Assembly: GCA_039545315.1 (NCBI GenBank)
Contig: BCIM01000012.1
Span: 184,811 to 248,810 of the forward strand
DNA length: 64,000 nucleotides
Direction of reading: 5' to 3'
From: Kondoa malvinella
Taxonomy: Eukaryota > Basidiomycota > Agaricostilbomycetes > Agaricostilbales > Kondoaceae
Position numbers and translations under genes: made by a program. The notes below the pieces were generated by a model, which was given only the letters and a program-made list of their open reading frames with translations, had not been told where the DNA came from and did no database searches. Shown here piece by piece: positions 11,451-23,060 of the stretch (positions are counted from its first letter, which is position 1; every line of letters begins with the position of its first letter).

Positions 11451-12353
11451 ATGTCAGCTCCTCTGCCAATCCGTCTGCTTCCACAAGCTACAGAACAGTC
11501 TTCAGAGCAGCCGACAATCCATTTGCTGCCTTTCCATCTACATTTCGACGGTCAAGCTTCGATATCTTCCAATTTCGTTCGACGCGCTGTACCAGACACA
11601 CCAGAAGCAGAGGAAGCCTCTTTTCGCGGCCGACAGCTCTACTCGCTACCTTTACACGTCCCGCAAGGTTATCAAGGCGTGATACTCAATGTCAAACAAC
11701 CTCCTGCTTTACCTTCTATCGCTTCTGCACATGCACCTGAGCCGAGCAGGAAACGCAAGATTGTCACTAGGGAAATCACTGCGCCTGTGAAAGCGAGGAG
11801 AATGAGTCCTAGGAAAGCGGTGCAGCGTGTTAGGGAACGACAGCAGTTCAGCATGGACAGCCCAAGTCCTGAAGGCAGCCCGGAACCAGAGTTCAAGGTC
11901 GATATACCTATGATTGTCATTGAAGCTGCTACTCAAGAGGATGGTGTTGATGGAGCGAGTGAGGTAGTGCAGGAAAAGGTTGTCGAGCAAGTGATCAAGA
12001 AGGAAATAGAAGTCGAAATAGAGCCTCAAGTGATGGAGAACAAGCCAATAGAGATAGACAATCAATTGGAGCAGGAAGAAGAGCCTCAAGAAGCTTCACC
12101 TAAAGCTACCGTCGATCTCAAGCCGATAGCTACCTTCTCTTCGTTCTCAATCTGGAATCCAGACGCTCCTCTTGGTAAGCCCACTTCTCATTCTGCTTCG
12201 TGCAAAGCTTATCCTGCATAGATCGAGGTGGAGATGTGTATTGGAAGGCGATCCATGAATGGACGGGGCTGGCGAGATTGGTGAGTTGACCAGCCCAGAG
12301 CGGCGGTTGACGTGTGCTGACTGTGCTCTTCATCTTTGCAGATACATTGTTGA
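11451..12353 (+). CDS. Ribonuclease H2 subunit C
   Basis: Exons 11451-12174, 12222-12280 and 12342-12353 give 264 residues. RNase H2C landmarks occur in order: TIHLLPFHLHFDGQASISSN, the SFRGRQLYSLPLHVPQGYQG segment, and near the C-terminus FSIWNPDAPLDRGGDVYWKA followed by IHEWTGLARLIH. Between them is an acidic, Glu/Val-rich linker longer than in yeast. RNase H2 is a nuclear heterotrimer (catalytic A, accessory B and C) that removes ribonucleotides and RNA:DNA hybrids from DNA. The tiny last exon (12 nt, coding IHC then stop) completes the conserved end. The start is the first ATG after a CT-rich leader. The next gene is convergent. Confidence 0.82.
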
Positions 12354-12601
12354 GCATCTTGTTTGGGCATCGGTATACCTTAGCAGTAAATACACACGCA
12401 TCACCGCAGTCACATTTGTGCACACTTTGGAATCATGCCTTATACGACAGCTTGTAGACGCAGCGAAGGAGCAAAGGTCTACGAAAGTGAAAGCGGCCCT
12501 AAGAAGCGACCGAGTAGGTATGCAGTGAACGAATGGATTGCAAGAGTCGCCAGGACCATACAGATCGCGTCCATTGCACCACTGTCTAACTTTTCACAAT
12601 A

Positions 12602-13086
12602 TCACTGCAAACCTGATTTCGCCTTGATCGTTTTCGACCACATACCGCGATCACCTGCATGTTTGATGAGATCCAAGATGGCTGTCGTTTCGTCTGATTG
12701 AGTAGCATTGCTTCATGACATGACGAAATGAAAAGAAAGCAGAAGACTGAGAAGAGCAAAAACAGAGTAGCGCACGTCTTGGCTTCCACTGAGGTTTGTA
12801 CGCGCCAGATGACACTGCCATCTTTCTGTTGGCGGCCTACACAGAGACGCTAACGAAGAGCCCCAAAGGGCAGTTTCTAGCGAATTGCTCTTGCGGACAG
12901 AGTGCAACATACCTTTTTGGTCAAGCCGTCCAATTGCAGCGAGAATGTCTGAAGTAATGTCGTCTAATTTGAGAGCATCTAGAAGCACTTCTTGCGTGAC
13001 GAGCTAGCGACATGGTGAGCTTTGCTTTGCTTGGTTCAAGCAAGCCCAACGCAACCCATCTAATTGGGCTTTAGCAACATCATACA
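12602..13086 (-). CDS. RNA polymerase III subunit RPC6 (C34): N-terminal winged-helix part only
   Basis: On the minus strand, exons near 13086 and upstream (start unresolved), 13003-12913, 12836-12776 and 12710-12602 join in phase. The first winged-helix region reads TQEVLLDALKLDDITSDILA, then IGRLDQKGRQQKDGSVIWRV. The second begins TTAILDLIKHAGDRGMWSKT and IKAKSGLQ, matching the C34 signature I-x-x-A-G-x-x-G-[IM]-W-[ST]-x-x-[IL]-[RK]-x-[KR]-[ST]-x-L. C34 helps open promoters and bridges RNA polymerase III to TFIIIB. A stop follows directly after SGLQ at 12602, and I could not extend the model into the remaining roughly 200 residues normally present, including the third winged helix. Only about 250 bp separate this point from the RNH2C stop, so either the gene is truncated or its 3' exons are missed. 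Confidence 0.55.
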
Positions 13087-13857
13087 ATTCTATTCTCTCT
13101 AGGTGTTAGCTTTTTGGTGCTTGTAGCAGCTCTGAGCGATCGGAGTTCACGAGACGGAGAGACGAATGTTACGAAATGAGTGCATGAGAAGACGGACGGG
13201 GGTCCTGACAGCGGGAGATTTCTTGGCTGGTACTTTTGATGTATACGCCTTGCAATTGGCCGCTGCTGCAGCTGGTTCAGGCAGCATGGCGCATGCAAAG
13301 CAGAACAAGTTATCGTACTTTTCTTTCTTTAGTCAAGATACGGTCATGGTCACACTCAAGCTGAACCCGGGAAAACCCAGTCAGATCACCAGTGACTGCA
13401 CAAACATCATCACGGTCTGCAGTCTTCTGGAACCAGAGATCTCGCAAAAAGCACACTCTCGAGGAAGATTTGGACCTCCTGCAGTAGCGTCTAAAGAAAC
13501 AGTTACTCTCCACGGGCATGTCACATATACCTTTTCAGCTTGCAACCATTCTCCTATGTGTCGAATACCCCTAGGTAGGCAGTCAGCCAACACTCCTGCC
13601 CAAGGACGAGCGCATCAACGCATAAGCAGCATGCTCCGAAATATCGAATTTACTTCAGATTCAAAATTGAATGCTTGCTCTGCCTCATACTGCTGCCAGG
13701 CTTCGCTCTGTAGCAACCTGTCCAGTACTGGTCTCTCTTGTTTTGATGCTATTAGCGCGGCCTTTGCTGTACGGTTGGATTATGTCATGCAATACCTCAC
13801 GGCGCGCTTCTCGAATAAGTTTCTTTGTCTTCTGTTAAGCTACCAACTTCTCGCATC
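13087..13857. other. Stretch without a supported gene
   Basis: This should contain the RPC6 start and promoter and the leader of the gene at 13858. A long open frame on the plus strand (13166-13975) shows no compositional or domain support and runs into the following gene in another frame, so I do not call it. On the minus strand, an open stretch down to 13086 ending PRENRI would make a good RPC6 first exon, but I find no ATG in that frame. Confidence 0.5.
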
Positions 13858-15217
13858 ATGTTCTGGGCCGTCTCCACCCCTGCACGAGTACCTATCACCA
13901 GATCATCGTCCTCAGAGTCGTCTTCAAGCTTCGGAACAGAGAAACGTTGTCAAGAGTATCACAAGCTGCCTTTAGGTAGGTCATGCACTTGCTTAGCACA
14001 ATCCAAGCCGTACTGATCTACCCTGTTCAGCAATACGCAAGTTACGGCATGAAGTTCATAAAGTCTCACTTTTTCGCGATCTAAACAAGGTCGACTTGGA
14101 TCGCTTTTCGAGAGAAGTCTTTTGCGTCCTGGAGGGCTTCTTTACGGCACGCTTGATTGACGTGGTTTCAGCTTCCTGCGAGCATCTACAAGAGCTTGCC
14201 TCTAGCCTTGCAAAGGTCAGCAATACTTTTATGGCTCAACACAGAGTGATTGCCTCATCATGATGAATAAGGCTGCAGATGGTACTGGTGTTGAACTGGT
14301 TCTGCTGCATGAAGGCTCTACAAAGAAGACCTTCATTGTCAACAAAAAACGTTTTCTCAGTATCAAGCAAGCCATTGGGCAAGGAGCCGAATGCCCTCTC
14401 CAGAAGTATTTCGTGAGAATATCAGGTTGCCAATCAGAGCTTGTGAGTCACACCGAACACATTGCGAGCTATCACTGCTGACTCGGTGCATATTGCAGCT
14501 CGATGCAATGCCACCTTTTCTACAAGATACCATGAGGCGTATTACAGCAGCAGTCAGCGCGACAGATTGCAAAGACGGATCCGTGGTTCCGCTCGTGCGC
14601 TTGGAAAGCTGTTTGCCATTCTTGATCTCGCCCGCGCGAGTAATGGTCTCGTTGACCGGACGGTTGATGGGCTATCCTGTGTAAGATATGTCCTCCACGT
14701 TGGACTGATCAACCTCTGACACGAATGAAACAGTGTTTATATCATGGATACGAACAACTTCATATCGGACGCGATTATGCTGGCTGCACCACCTGGGTTA
14801 CGGAATTGCGCCATGTGGAGGCTGAATCTCAACCTAGAAGGTCACGACCCTTACAATGAGTAAGTTGGCCTACGCTCACTACGGACGTTCTTACGGAAAG
14901 CTCATGTTGCTCTTCGTGCGCGCAGTCACGCTATACTGACTGCGATGGCACCGGCCAATCTCTTTGCCTTGGACGACGAAGATAAAGACGGGACGCACGA
15001 AAATGGATTGCCAACTATCGCGAGTCTTCAGTCCACTTGCATCTCCATGTAGGCATCCTCATCACAAACAATACGGTCGACTCTGATGCATCTACTCCCT
15101 GATAGTATGTATGCGAAATTGGACGACAGCAGTGATGCCATTCGAGCTCTCTTCAAAGATTTCGACATTCAAGTGGAAGAATGGATCCATGTTAGCTCTT
15201 TCTCCTCTCCCCACTGA
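13858..15217 (+). CDS. Conserved protein of unknown function, 347 residues, 7 exons (possible C1orf74/UPF0739-like)
   Basis: Exons 13858-13975, 14031-14215, 14245-14442, 14499-14680, 14734-14859, 14926-15048 and 15106-15217 total 1044 nt and are in phase throughout. One intron is only 29 bp. The protein is soluble with no signal peptide. Distinct blocks are FFTARLIDVVSASCEHLQEL, VELVLLHEGSTKKTFIVNKK, LTGRLMGYPVVYIMDTNNFI and MAPANLFALDDEDKDG. The G-Y-P-V-V-Y core followed by a hydrophobic strand suggests an alpha/beta fold and recalls the C1orf74/UPF0739 family, but this is a memory-based hint, not an alignment. The coherent seven-exon frame is strong evidence that the gene is functional. Confidence 0.7.
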
Positions 15218-15677
15218 GCGTGGACGAGTGCTCATATCCATGAATCACGCTGGTGTAGTATTGAAGAAGGAAGACCCTGCGGTTCAGGAATAATGTTACC
15301 CCGGGTGATTGAGCAGCGGATAGTCAGGGTCTGAGTCAGGGAGATACCAGCGAAGGGAGGGCGTTATAATTCAATGTTCATCAGAAATTCCATTAATTAT
15401 CAGCTCAATCTTGACACCAGCCTGACAGCTGAAAAACATCGAAAACGTCGTGCATTATTCAAGTTGTCCGCAAACCGTCTTTTGAACACTTGAACACAGT
15501 ACTATGCCATCGTTGCGTGCGCTTTGAGGACCTTGTCTATACTGCCTCCGATACGCAAACTGCGCATGCTTCCCCGCAAGACCGTATTCTTTACCATTTG
15601 GTCATGCATCTCTCGAGTTGCAAAGCTACATTGCAATTTTCCAGAACAAACTGTCTCATCTACCTTTGTCCTGCCTG
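15218..15677. other. Intergenic stretch, nothing recognised
   Basis: 460 bp between the end of the unknown gene and the first family A gene. It contains only overlapping, composition-poor open frames and presumably the promoter of the downstream gene. Confidence 0.5.
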
Positions 15678-16337
15678 ATGGCACGATCGTTTCTTGAAGT
15701 GCTTTCATTCTGGTTATCATGCCTGCAAGTCGTGCTGGCACAATGTCCAGGGACTGAAGAACCATGGTAAGCCTCCCTCTGTGCTCCTTGCTTTTAGTTA
15801 GCCTGAAGTCCGAGCCTCTTTCTAGTTCAGGGGATCATTCAACAGATAGGAATTGGGAGTGAGCAGCTCAGAGCAGCCAGAAATGGACATCCTGCTGACA
15901 CGTACTCAGTCCGGTGTCGGCTGAAGGCACTGTCATCTTCCTCATTGTAATGTTTAATGTGGTTGGCCTCGTTATACGTAGGCACAGTCTCTTTCGAGCT
16001 TGGTATTGGCTACACGCAACCAACAGGGCAAGTGTTGCCGCAACTACCTGCCAGTCCGGAGCGAGAGCGGCTATATGGTGAGCACAGTATCAGTCGCGAT
16101 CTCACGGAGGCTCACGCAAGAACCAAAGTTTTACCACCTCCGCCCTATCAAGCTATTGAAGTGATTGAGACCTGCGAAACGACAAGTCCAAACTCAGAAG
16201 AAACACTACCGCCTGCGTACGAAGAGCATGTGGCCGCTCTAGCTCCTCTCCCAGAATCTGGGCCTCGCAAGTTCCTCCTCGCTTTGCTGGCGTCCTTTCG
16301 AGATCCTCATCTTGCTTTAGCAAGCGATCGCGTCTGA
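15678..16337 (+). CDS. Family A member 1: type I membrane protein with PPxY tail
   Basis: Exons 15678-15766, 15826-15858, 15910-16033 and 16110-16337 code for about 157 residues. Order: signal peptide (MARSFLEVLSFWLSCLQVVL-AQ), a short ectodomain with two Cys (QCPGTEEPCSGDHS), a membrane helix (GTVIFLIVMFNVVGLVI-RR), then a cytoplasmic tail. The tail carries VLPPPPYQAI and TLPPAYEEH, two classical PPxY motifs of the kind bound by WW domains of Nedd4/Rsp5 ligases. The exon pattern matches members 2-5: the first exon ends after a TG dinucleotide in phase 2, and the second exon is short. The join between helix and tail (16033 to 16110) is the weakest point. The function is inferred only from the motif layout. 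Confidence 0.65.
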
Positions 16338-16739
16338 AGATTTGGGCGTCGAACGTCAAGAAGAGGGAATCAGCACATGCAGGACAGTGTACATAAGCAA
16401 TAGCATCGAATCGGAGAAATAGCGAATCCCTGCCAGGCATAGAGGCGCGCGACCCAGCATTATTTGACAAATTATTCTTAGACTCCATTGACCTAGAGAT
16501 GTGCAACCCAACGCTGCCATTGCAACAGGTCGACCAGTCTCTCACTCTCTATGTATTTTGCACCTCTGCTCCGCCTAGTCGCTTCTAGCAAAACGCAAGA
16601 TCGAGGTCCAATTCGAATTGCGTGCAGCCTCATAGCTCGTCTGGAGAACACTGCGATACCCTTGTAGCTGTTTAAGCTGCTGAATGTACGCGAAGCAGGT
16701 GACTGCAGGCCACCTTGGCCAGTTGGCGGGAATTTGGTC
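16338..16739. other. Intergenic stretch between two family A genes
   Basis: About 400 bp with no supported coding sequence. Its right edge holds the AATTTGGTCATGCC sequence (16731-16744) in which the next gene's start codon lies; close variants of the same sequence, mostly inverted, occur elsewhere in the block. Confidence 0.5.
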
Positions 16740-17449
16740 ATGCCAAACATTGCCTTGCCTCTTTCTTTCTTTCTATCTTCTGCAGCAATTCGTTTCAGCA
16801 GCGCAACTATCAATCCCAGACCGACCTCCATTCATCTGCCTTGGCTCCGTTGTACAATCATTTCCGGCTGCAATGCTACAGCTCCTAGTCTCACTATCTG
16901 CAGTTTACGATGTATGCACCGCTCAATATCAAGAACGCTCGTAGTCAGTGCATGTCCTACTCTTGCTCAAGAAATTGTTGGTTTGACCAGCTCTTTACCA
17001 GTCACCTTGCTAAACGCGATCAACGCGACTCGGCATACCAACTCAGGTCAGTCTACATCTACTCGCCCTACACTAGCTTTGCTCAATTCAGCGAGCTCCA
17101 GCAAACCGTCTGCAATTGGGATTGCTTGCACTCTCGCTGGCTTCATTCTTTGCGCGATCATTTATCGATGGTCAAAATATTGGAAATGGGTTCCTTTCAA
17201 CGAAAGAAGACAGAGACTGGCCCAGCAAGGTTTGTCTTGCGAGCCTTGTTTCGGGAAAAGCTGTAACTAAAATGGAGACTGGGCACAGAATCTGTTCTTC
17301 CAGTCTACACTCCAGATGCATTGCCAGATTACGCCGCGATAGAAACCATCCAGCCGCCTCCTCCAGTCTATACAACATCGAAGGTCTTCAATTCTAGCAG
17401 AGACCGACCGCGGCGGATGCTGCTTCGGCCGTTGATGGAATCTGGTTGA
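16740..17449 (+). CDS. Family A member 2: membrane protein with LPxY/PPxY tail
   Basis: Exons 16740-17046, 17092-17229 and 17289-17449 give 201 residues; the first intron is a multiple of three and could be retained. A hydrophobic N-terminus (MPNIALPLSFFLSSAAIRFS) acts as the signal. The ectodomain is longer than in other members and carries several Cys. The helix (AIGIACTLAGFILCAIIYRW) is followed by SKYWKW, as in member 4 (KSYWQR). The tail has SVLPVYTPDALPDYAAIE, then a PPPPVY motif and a basic end. Shared spacing between LPVY and PPxY in members 2-5 shows common descent. Member 1 lies 400 bp upstream on the same strand, so this is a tandem pair. Confidence 0.68.
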
Positions 17450-19015
17450 GGTGACGTATCTGTCACGAGTAGAGCTTTTGTATGATATGATGAAGCAAAG
17501 ATGTATTTAAAACTTGCTTTCTGTCCTTTCACTCTTCTACCTGCAAAATTTCCCTTTGCATCTTGCTTACAATCTTGTGATAGGTGGCTCGCTTGACAGA
17601 GCGCTCTCTCCTTCCTGACTCTCTGCTGCATTGGACAACGCTCGACTGGTTTGAACTTGCTTTGCTTTCATTCCCTTGCTCTGTGTTCTATTGCCCGTGT
17701 GTCTACTCTGATTGTCACTTCTGCGCTTCGCTTGCCCACCATCCTACAATCTGAAAACACCTCTGCTTCCCGGAAGCAAGTCAGATTGCCAAGCTGGACT
17801 GTCAAAGACCGCGACGGAGCGATGAAGTCACGAAGCGCGCGATGTTGAGACTATTATGATTGCGATTTCAATATATCCGATCCGGATTCAAGCAAATGAC
17901 CTTTCATATCTGTAGAGTGTACCAAAGAGTTTCCTTCCTGCAAGCTACTGTTGCAACAGTTGGAGTATTGGTGACCACCTCTTGTATTTCAGAATGCATA
18001 GGGTGTAATGGATGGTATGAATAGATGCAATGGCCGATTGCTGGGCAATTAGCCTGATCGTCAGCAGCTTGTCCAGCCGAGAAGCTTTCCACGGGTGACT
18101 GGAGCTTGTCGTGCATTGCAGATCTATATGGCATGATCAGTTGCACGATCAGCGCTTGTCGAAGAAGGATTGCCTATTCAAAAGGTCGAACACTGAAATG
18201 ACCGGACTGCAATTGGAAGCGGTCGTATCTAATGTTGCGGAAAAGCCACAGATGTCAAGCAAGGAAACCGGGCATTGCGAGCATATCCAGGACACCACTG
18301 AGGCAACCAGAAGTTAATCAGTCATGGATCAAAGTCATGGATAAGAATACCTGACGTACTATAATACCATCTCGAGATCAAGACTACGAACATTAGCTCC
18401 ATCAGCAGGTCTCCAGACCTAAGGGATGTTGAGGCTTGCATGATATTTCAGTTGTGTGGTCTGAAATTAAGGAAAGGAGAAGAGAGATTATCTATGGTCA
18501 GCATTTTGTCATGCCTATACAGCACACAGGCCTGGGCTAAGTTTGATGCCCAGTCAAGTCCATGCAGTGGTTCAGCACGGGAAGACCGATCGATCAACCC
18601 GTTGGCGCGGTGGAGGCCTCGAGACTTTTGATAAGACGAGAAGGGAGAACTAGAAAAAGGATAGAAAGTGACAGTGGGCACAAGGTTGCTGGTTAACGTG
18701 TTGTTGATCAAGATCAAACTTTCAATCGCGCCCGTGATGACAGACTCGCAATATCAGGCCTCAAGCCTTGCGCCTGAATGTCAGGGAGATGAGCTCGAGA
18801 TCGTTTCGTTTCGATGATAATTGTTCCAGGGTCATAAGTGAGCCATACTATCGTATAGAGAGCAGGAAAGGGACCCATGTGATGAAGCGTCCTGTCCTGT
18901 TGGTGAGCTGATCGTCGTACTGTGTTCTTATCCTGACATTCGGTTTTAATCCTTTCCCTTCGTTCTGCTTTGCTTTCCGGCATTTGCTTTGACGTACTAT
19001 TACTCCTGTAGATGC
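17450..19015. other. Long stretch without a supported gene
   Basis: About 1.6 kb. Several short open frames exist on both strands. The best is on the minus strand (18983-18714, MPESKAERRERIKTECQDKN), charged at its start, but it has no homology I recognise and no splice support. I see no repeat or mobile-element end. Confidence 0.4.
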
Positions 19016-19327
19016 CTACTCGATGCTACCATTGCCTTGAGCCCGACATCTGCCAATCTTTGTCGTCGCTTTCGCCCTTTTGCCTTGGGCTTCCCTCTGG
19101 TCCGTATCCCACGTAGGTGCAGCGGCAAGGGCTTCTTGAACCGCTTCAGGAGCCATGATGAGACCGTCCTGTTGGATGACACTGGTGATTTCGCGCTCCG
19201 TCATGCGCAAAGGGAGAGGCGCATCCAAATTGAGGACGTAGCCATCGAGGTTCGAAGGCTTGGAGCGCAGGCGCCATAGTGCGATGCGCTGGACAGCACA
19301 GACAGTCAACTGCACGAGATCATCCAA
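19016..19327 (-). CDS. Possible exon of an unknown soluble protein
   Basis: An open frame of about 100 codons reads DDLVQLTVCAVQRIALWRLR, then NLDGYVLNLDAPLPLRMTER and ends in a basic tail. Composition looks protein-like and unlike random sequence, but the frame has no ATG of its own (it begins after TTG). An upstream minus-strand frame (MWAISFITLGLKKDFKISNF) stops in a different phase, and I found no splice pair joining the two. It may be the 3' exon of a gene with exons up to about 19450, or a relic. Confidence 0.35.
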   Translation of the reverse strand: MDDLVQLTVCAVQRIALWRLRSKPSNLDGYVLNLDAPLPLRMTEREITSVIQQDGLIMAPEAVQEALAAAPTWDTDQREAQGKRAKATTKIGRCRAQGNGSIE

Positions 19328-19756
19328 AATTTGAAATTTTAAAGTCCTTCTTAAGCCCGAGCGTGATGAACGAGATTGCCCACATCCTGGAGATGCCCTG
19401 AGTCAGGCTGTCGGAGCAGCACGTGTGTATCCGCTCAGAACTTTCCGAGACTTCGATCGTCGGTGGGGAGAAGATCTCGGCTGCTTATTTGCATGCCGAA
19501 AATCAGCAGAAATCGCGTAAAGCATGGAGCTACCTCTCTTCTACAAACGTTTGCTCTCCTTTAGCCTTCGGTCTGCTTTTCATCCCTACAACTTATGCTT
19601 GGCAAGCCCGCGCCGCATTGAAAACCCCGCATTGGGCCGAAAGACCAGGCCTCGCTTAAGGCTTTGTGAGTTTGTCAAGTAATTCGCTTTTGCTTTGCCC
19701 TCTCTCTTTGCCTTGCCTTTCTCTCTACCACTCACAGCTTCTCCCTCCCGATATCT

Positions 19757-21062
19757 ATGAAAGCATCATCCACAATCCAACCCTTGTGCTCATGTAGCCC
19801 TTATCAAACTGGTCTACATTCATGCGCGTCCTCAGGTGTGTACCCTGTCCCATGCTCCCTCCTCTTCTCTTTGCTAACGCTGGTCAAACAATTAGACATT
19901 CGCCTCAACAAAAATGGGCAACAAGTGGAACCCGATGTGAAGCCTCTGAAGAAGAAATCTCAACGTGAGTGCTTGCTTGACTCGTACTGTGATATGGCGG
20001 ACGGTCTGTATCTATATAGGGGAGCTTGCGAGAGAAGCTGAACGTGCACCCGGTAAAAGACGCGGTCGAGCGCCTCATCCGTAAGTCTAACAAAACTGTT
20101 CAGGTCTATGGTTAAAATATACAGAGATGCGGATGAACGTCGTAGAAGCCAGAACAGGATCGCTCAACAGGTGAGTCTTTTCTTAAAGAAGCTCAAAGGA
20201 AAGCTTTTGCTAATAACATTTCCGCGCAGTCATTCAGGACACGCAGAAGCGAGGTCGAGCAGGTCGAAAAGGATGCAGCTGTGCAGCTTCAGGTCAACAT
20301 GGTAGCAGCACTTCGCCTATTGCATTTGTGAGTGATTCTTGCTATATCCTTTGACAATCTCTAAAGTATTCCGGCGTCCACAGATTAGTCGAAGACAACA
20401 ACGCGTTGGCAACTTTGGCTGGTATACCAATTGCCCACAGCTCTTTCGAAGACATGATGCAGGGCAGCTGCTTGGCCAGCTTGGCAAGCTCGTATTCCCC
20501 TCTCAGTACAACGGCCTCCTCTCAGTCCCCTCCAAGCCTACTCAGAGGTACACCCTACGACGCATCTATCTCTGCGGTTCTGGATGACGACTTTCAGATG
20601 GAGAATACAAATCTAGCTTGCGACTTCTTTGCCGATTTAGCTGAAATGCGAGTCAATCTCGATCAGGCGATCCCCACCGACACCAATCTTGATTCCATGG
20701 CTACCGACTCTCCGTCTCCTTTGGTTCATCAATCGGAATCCGCCGCATACGAGCAATTCAGTTCGCCTGATCTCACTCCATCCCCGACACACGAACGCAG
20801 CGCTTTCTTCTCCGACTTTGGCATGAAAACGCTGTGCCCAGCTGTTCCAGGGCTGCGAGTAGAAATTCATTCGATCGCATTACCAGAAAGCCCCGAGTGG
20901 GTTGAACCTTCTCCTTCTTCATTGTCAATTGAATGCGCCTACTTTGGTAATCGGTTTTGCGCAGTCAACGGCCTTGAAGATCAATGGCTGCCTGATACAT
21001 CGGCTGGGAGAAAGCCTACGGGTGTAGACCTCTGTATTTCTGACTGCTTGTTTGCTCGGTGA
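19757..21062 (+). CDS. bZIP transcription factor 1 (Yap/AP-1-like basic region)
   Basis: Exons 19757-19835, 19896-19964, 20020-20080, 20125-20170, 20230-20327 and 20384-21062 give 343 residues. A Lys/Arg-rich segment (APGKRRGRAPHP) leads into the basic region DADERRRSQNRIAQQSFRTR-R. This has the fungal N-x-x-A-Q-x-x-F-R signature in place of the animal N-x-x-A-A-x-x-C-R. A heptad-like region rich in Leu, Val and Ala follows (VNMVAALRLLHLLVEDNNAL). The C-terminus is long, acidic, Ser/Pro-rich and contains scattered Cys late in the sequence. Such factors bind DNA as dimers and often govern stress or nutrient genes. A paralogue with the same exon boundaries starts at 45093. An alcohol dehydrogenase relic lies convergent, about 50 bp downstream. 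Confidence 0.82.
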
Positions 21063-21109
21063 CATATGTACATGTATACTTGTGGTATAAACCTCTCCTT
21101 CGTGACTTG

Positions 21110-21395
21110 TCCGTGTGCGCCAAGTTGATAATTGATGAAGATTTCGGCACCCACTTGCACACACAGAGCTTTCTTCGAGTCACCAGTATCCACAGAATGA
21201 CACAAAGACCTGCATAGACCGCATACGCAGCAGCAAGTCCCCCAAGACCTCCGCCAGCGCCAAGGATGCAGATATATTGGCCAGCGCGTAATTGAGCTTC
21301 TTTAATTGCCCTAGAATCAAGTGTATTTCAGTCATTGGGCTTCGGACACACTTGCAGCAGGCTTACTTGCAGACTGTCACACCGGCACAGCTGTT
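21110..21395 (-). pseudogene. Relic 1 of a zinc-type alcohol dehydrogenase (middle part only)
   Basis: Reading the minus strand, CAGVTVCK runs into a short intron and then AIKEAQLRAGQYICILGAGG and GLGGLAAAYAVYAG, the Rossmann G-x-G-x-x-G region of a medium-chain alcohol dehydrogenase. The frame then breaks. The expected continuation (KLCVQVGAEIFINYQLG) is found in a different frame, so at least one frameshift is present. The N-terminal zinc-binding part and the C-terminus are missing. It aligns residue for residue with the relic at 49.6-50.9 kb. It lies convergent with bZIP 1. Confidence 0.75.
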
Positions 21396-21399
21396 CGAG

Positions 21400-22380
21400 G
21401 CGTCAATCAATGCGAGTGTCATACTTTCGAGAAGCCCAACGAGCCGTTGACTAAATTAGAGGCTGATGAAACACATGAGGACGTGGCCAATGCCATTTCT
21501 TCACAAAGCATCAAGCGAAGTTCAGACGCGTTGTATAGGGACAGAACTTTGCGCAAGACTCTGTAATACAAAGCACGCTAGAAGCGATCGTTTGGTACAT
21601 GTAAAAGGCCATTAGGTTTCTAGGTCCGATTCAGCTTCTTTAGGCACGATGGCGCGCGAATGCTATGCAGTGATGGCAGATAAGGGACATAGGAAAGGCA
21701 GGTTTTACGAAGATTCACAGTCGCGTAATTGTGAAGCGTGTGCAATAAAGAGAGGTCATCTCGAGAATTCTCGTAAGCAGCCGATAGTAGACAGATAGGC
21801 GGGACAAGGCATGAGCTGCGAGTCGAGCTTGTGCACATGTGCAGCAGTCGATGTATGGACTACGGCTACCAAGTCTTCACAGGCGCACGAGGACAAGAGG
21901 CGAGCTTGGACATGCTCGCATGTCAACTCTGAACATACTGCTCAAGTGGAAAGAGTGGTGCCAACACTGCATTTGCAAGTGAAAGACGTTTGGGTGTGGG
22001 ATAAGTCATCTTCTTCTTGACTGTTTTGTTTCTTTAGCTCAATGTTCACAGGTCTTCCTTGGGACACTATGATCTTCTTATAAACGCTATCATTGTGATC
22101 TCTGGTCTGTGGCTCTTAGCACAGACAGGCGCAGGCTTTTTTGTACGAAACCCGTCGAAATCATTAGCCATTAGAGCTTATACCAGCTTTTGTCATCCTG
22201 AAAGCCGATGGACCGGTGATCACCCGCTACTTTGATGTGATATTGCGCATGTCCAGCATGCACCGCTCACCTATGGTCATGCGCTTCACTCGCGTCTTCG
22301 AGAAATTGACCGACCTAGTCTTTCCCAGAGAAAACTTGTAAAATTACAATATACGCAAGAACTAGCACAGAACCACGGTA
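21400..22380. other. Long stretch without a supported gene
   Basis: Nearly 1 kb with only small open frames on both strands, for example 21811-22020 on the plus strand (MSCESSLCTCAAVDVWTTAT), which is Cys- and Thr-rich but has no splice or family support. Confidence 0.4.
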
Positions 22381-23060
22381 CTACATGTTCATCCATGGCC
22401 AAACAGCACAGTGTGATGGCACTCTGGCTCTGACACTTTCGTTCTGCTCTTCACCGTTCACCGCATCTTCTCCTCCCAGTGTCGTATTCGCACAAAGGAA
22501 GATGGGCACCGTGTTGCAATTGTTGGCAGCTGGATTGAGCCATTCTAACTCTTCTAGTACTTTGCGGTCGAAACTATCGATCACAATCTCGATAGCTGAA
22601 TGGAGTGCAATTGCTATGTTGCGCTTAGCCTGGCACGGCATTTGACTTGAGTGTCATGGACTTACTGGCCAAGTTAATTCGTTGTCTATTCGCTGGCGCA
22701 TTTCCATCCGTCCTTCCTCCTAAGCTGATGCAAACAGCCTCTTTGTTTCGTAACCGATACTTGGCCACAGCCAGTTGACCTTTTGCTCTATTCATTGCGA
22801 GATGATCCAGCGAGATACCATTGTCAGGACTGGTCGAAGCCTGCGCCAATCAAAAGTTGAGGTGATCCAGGGCGAGCTCGTGCGACCGATACGTACATCC
22901 AGAGCAGCAAAGAGAGCATTGATGGTAGCTCTGATAACTATGCAGTACGTCCTAGTGTGAGCGATTTAACCAGACTGGTCTGCATACTGTACGCACTTTC
23001 GGCATTTGCTTTCACAATGTGTTGAATGCATGTCGTAGTTTCGGGCATTCTTCCTTTGAA
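22381..23060 (-). CDS. Family B member (22.4-23.1 kb), start unresolved
   Basis: Three of the family's landmarks are present on the minus strand. The exon before the 41-nt exon ends IQHIVKANAE. The 41-nt exon (phase 1 in, phase 0 out) codes IIRATINALFAALD. The last exon reads AKRNIAIALHSAIEIVIDSF, the counterpart of A-E-x-L-R-x-x-[IV]-x-x-T-I-D-x-F. Between them lies a long charged exon (ASTSPDNGISLDHLAMNRAK). The final splice does not close in frame with GT-AG ends, so this copy may be damaged, or an exon edge is misplaced. No ATG was fixed. Function unknown. Confidence 0.5.

Noticed and set aside
13166..13975. 269-codon open frame on the plus strand
   Set aside because: It overlaps the start of a well-supported seven-exon gene in a different frame, has no domain or signal, and its composition is uneven; likely a chance frame.
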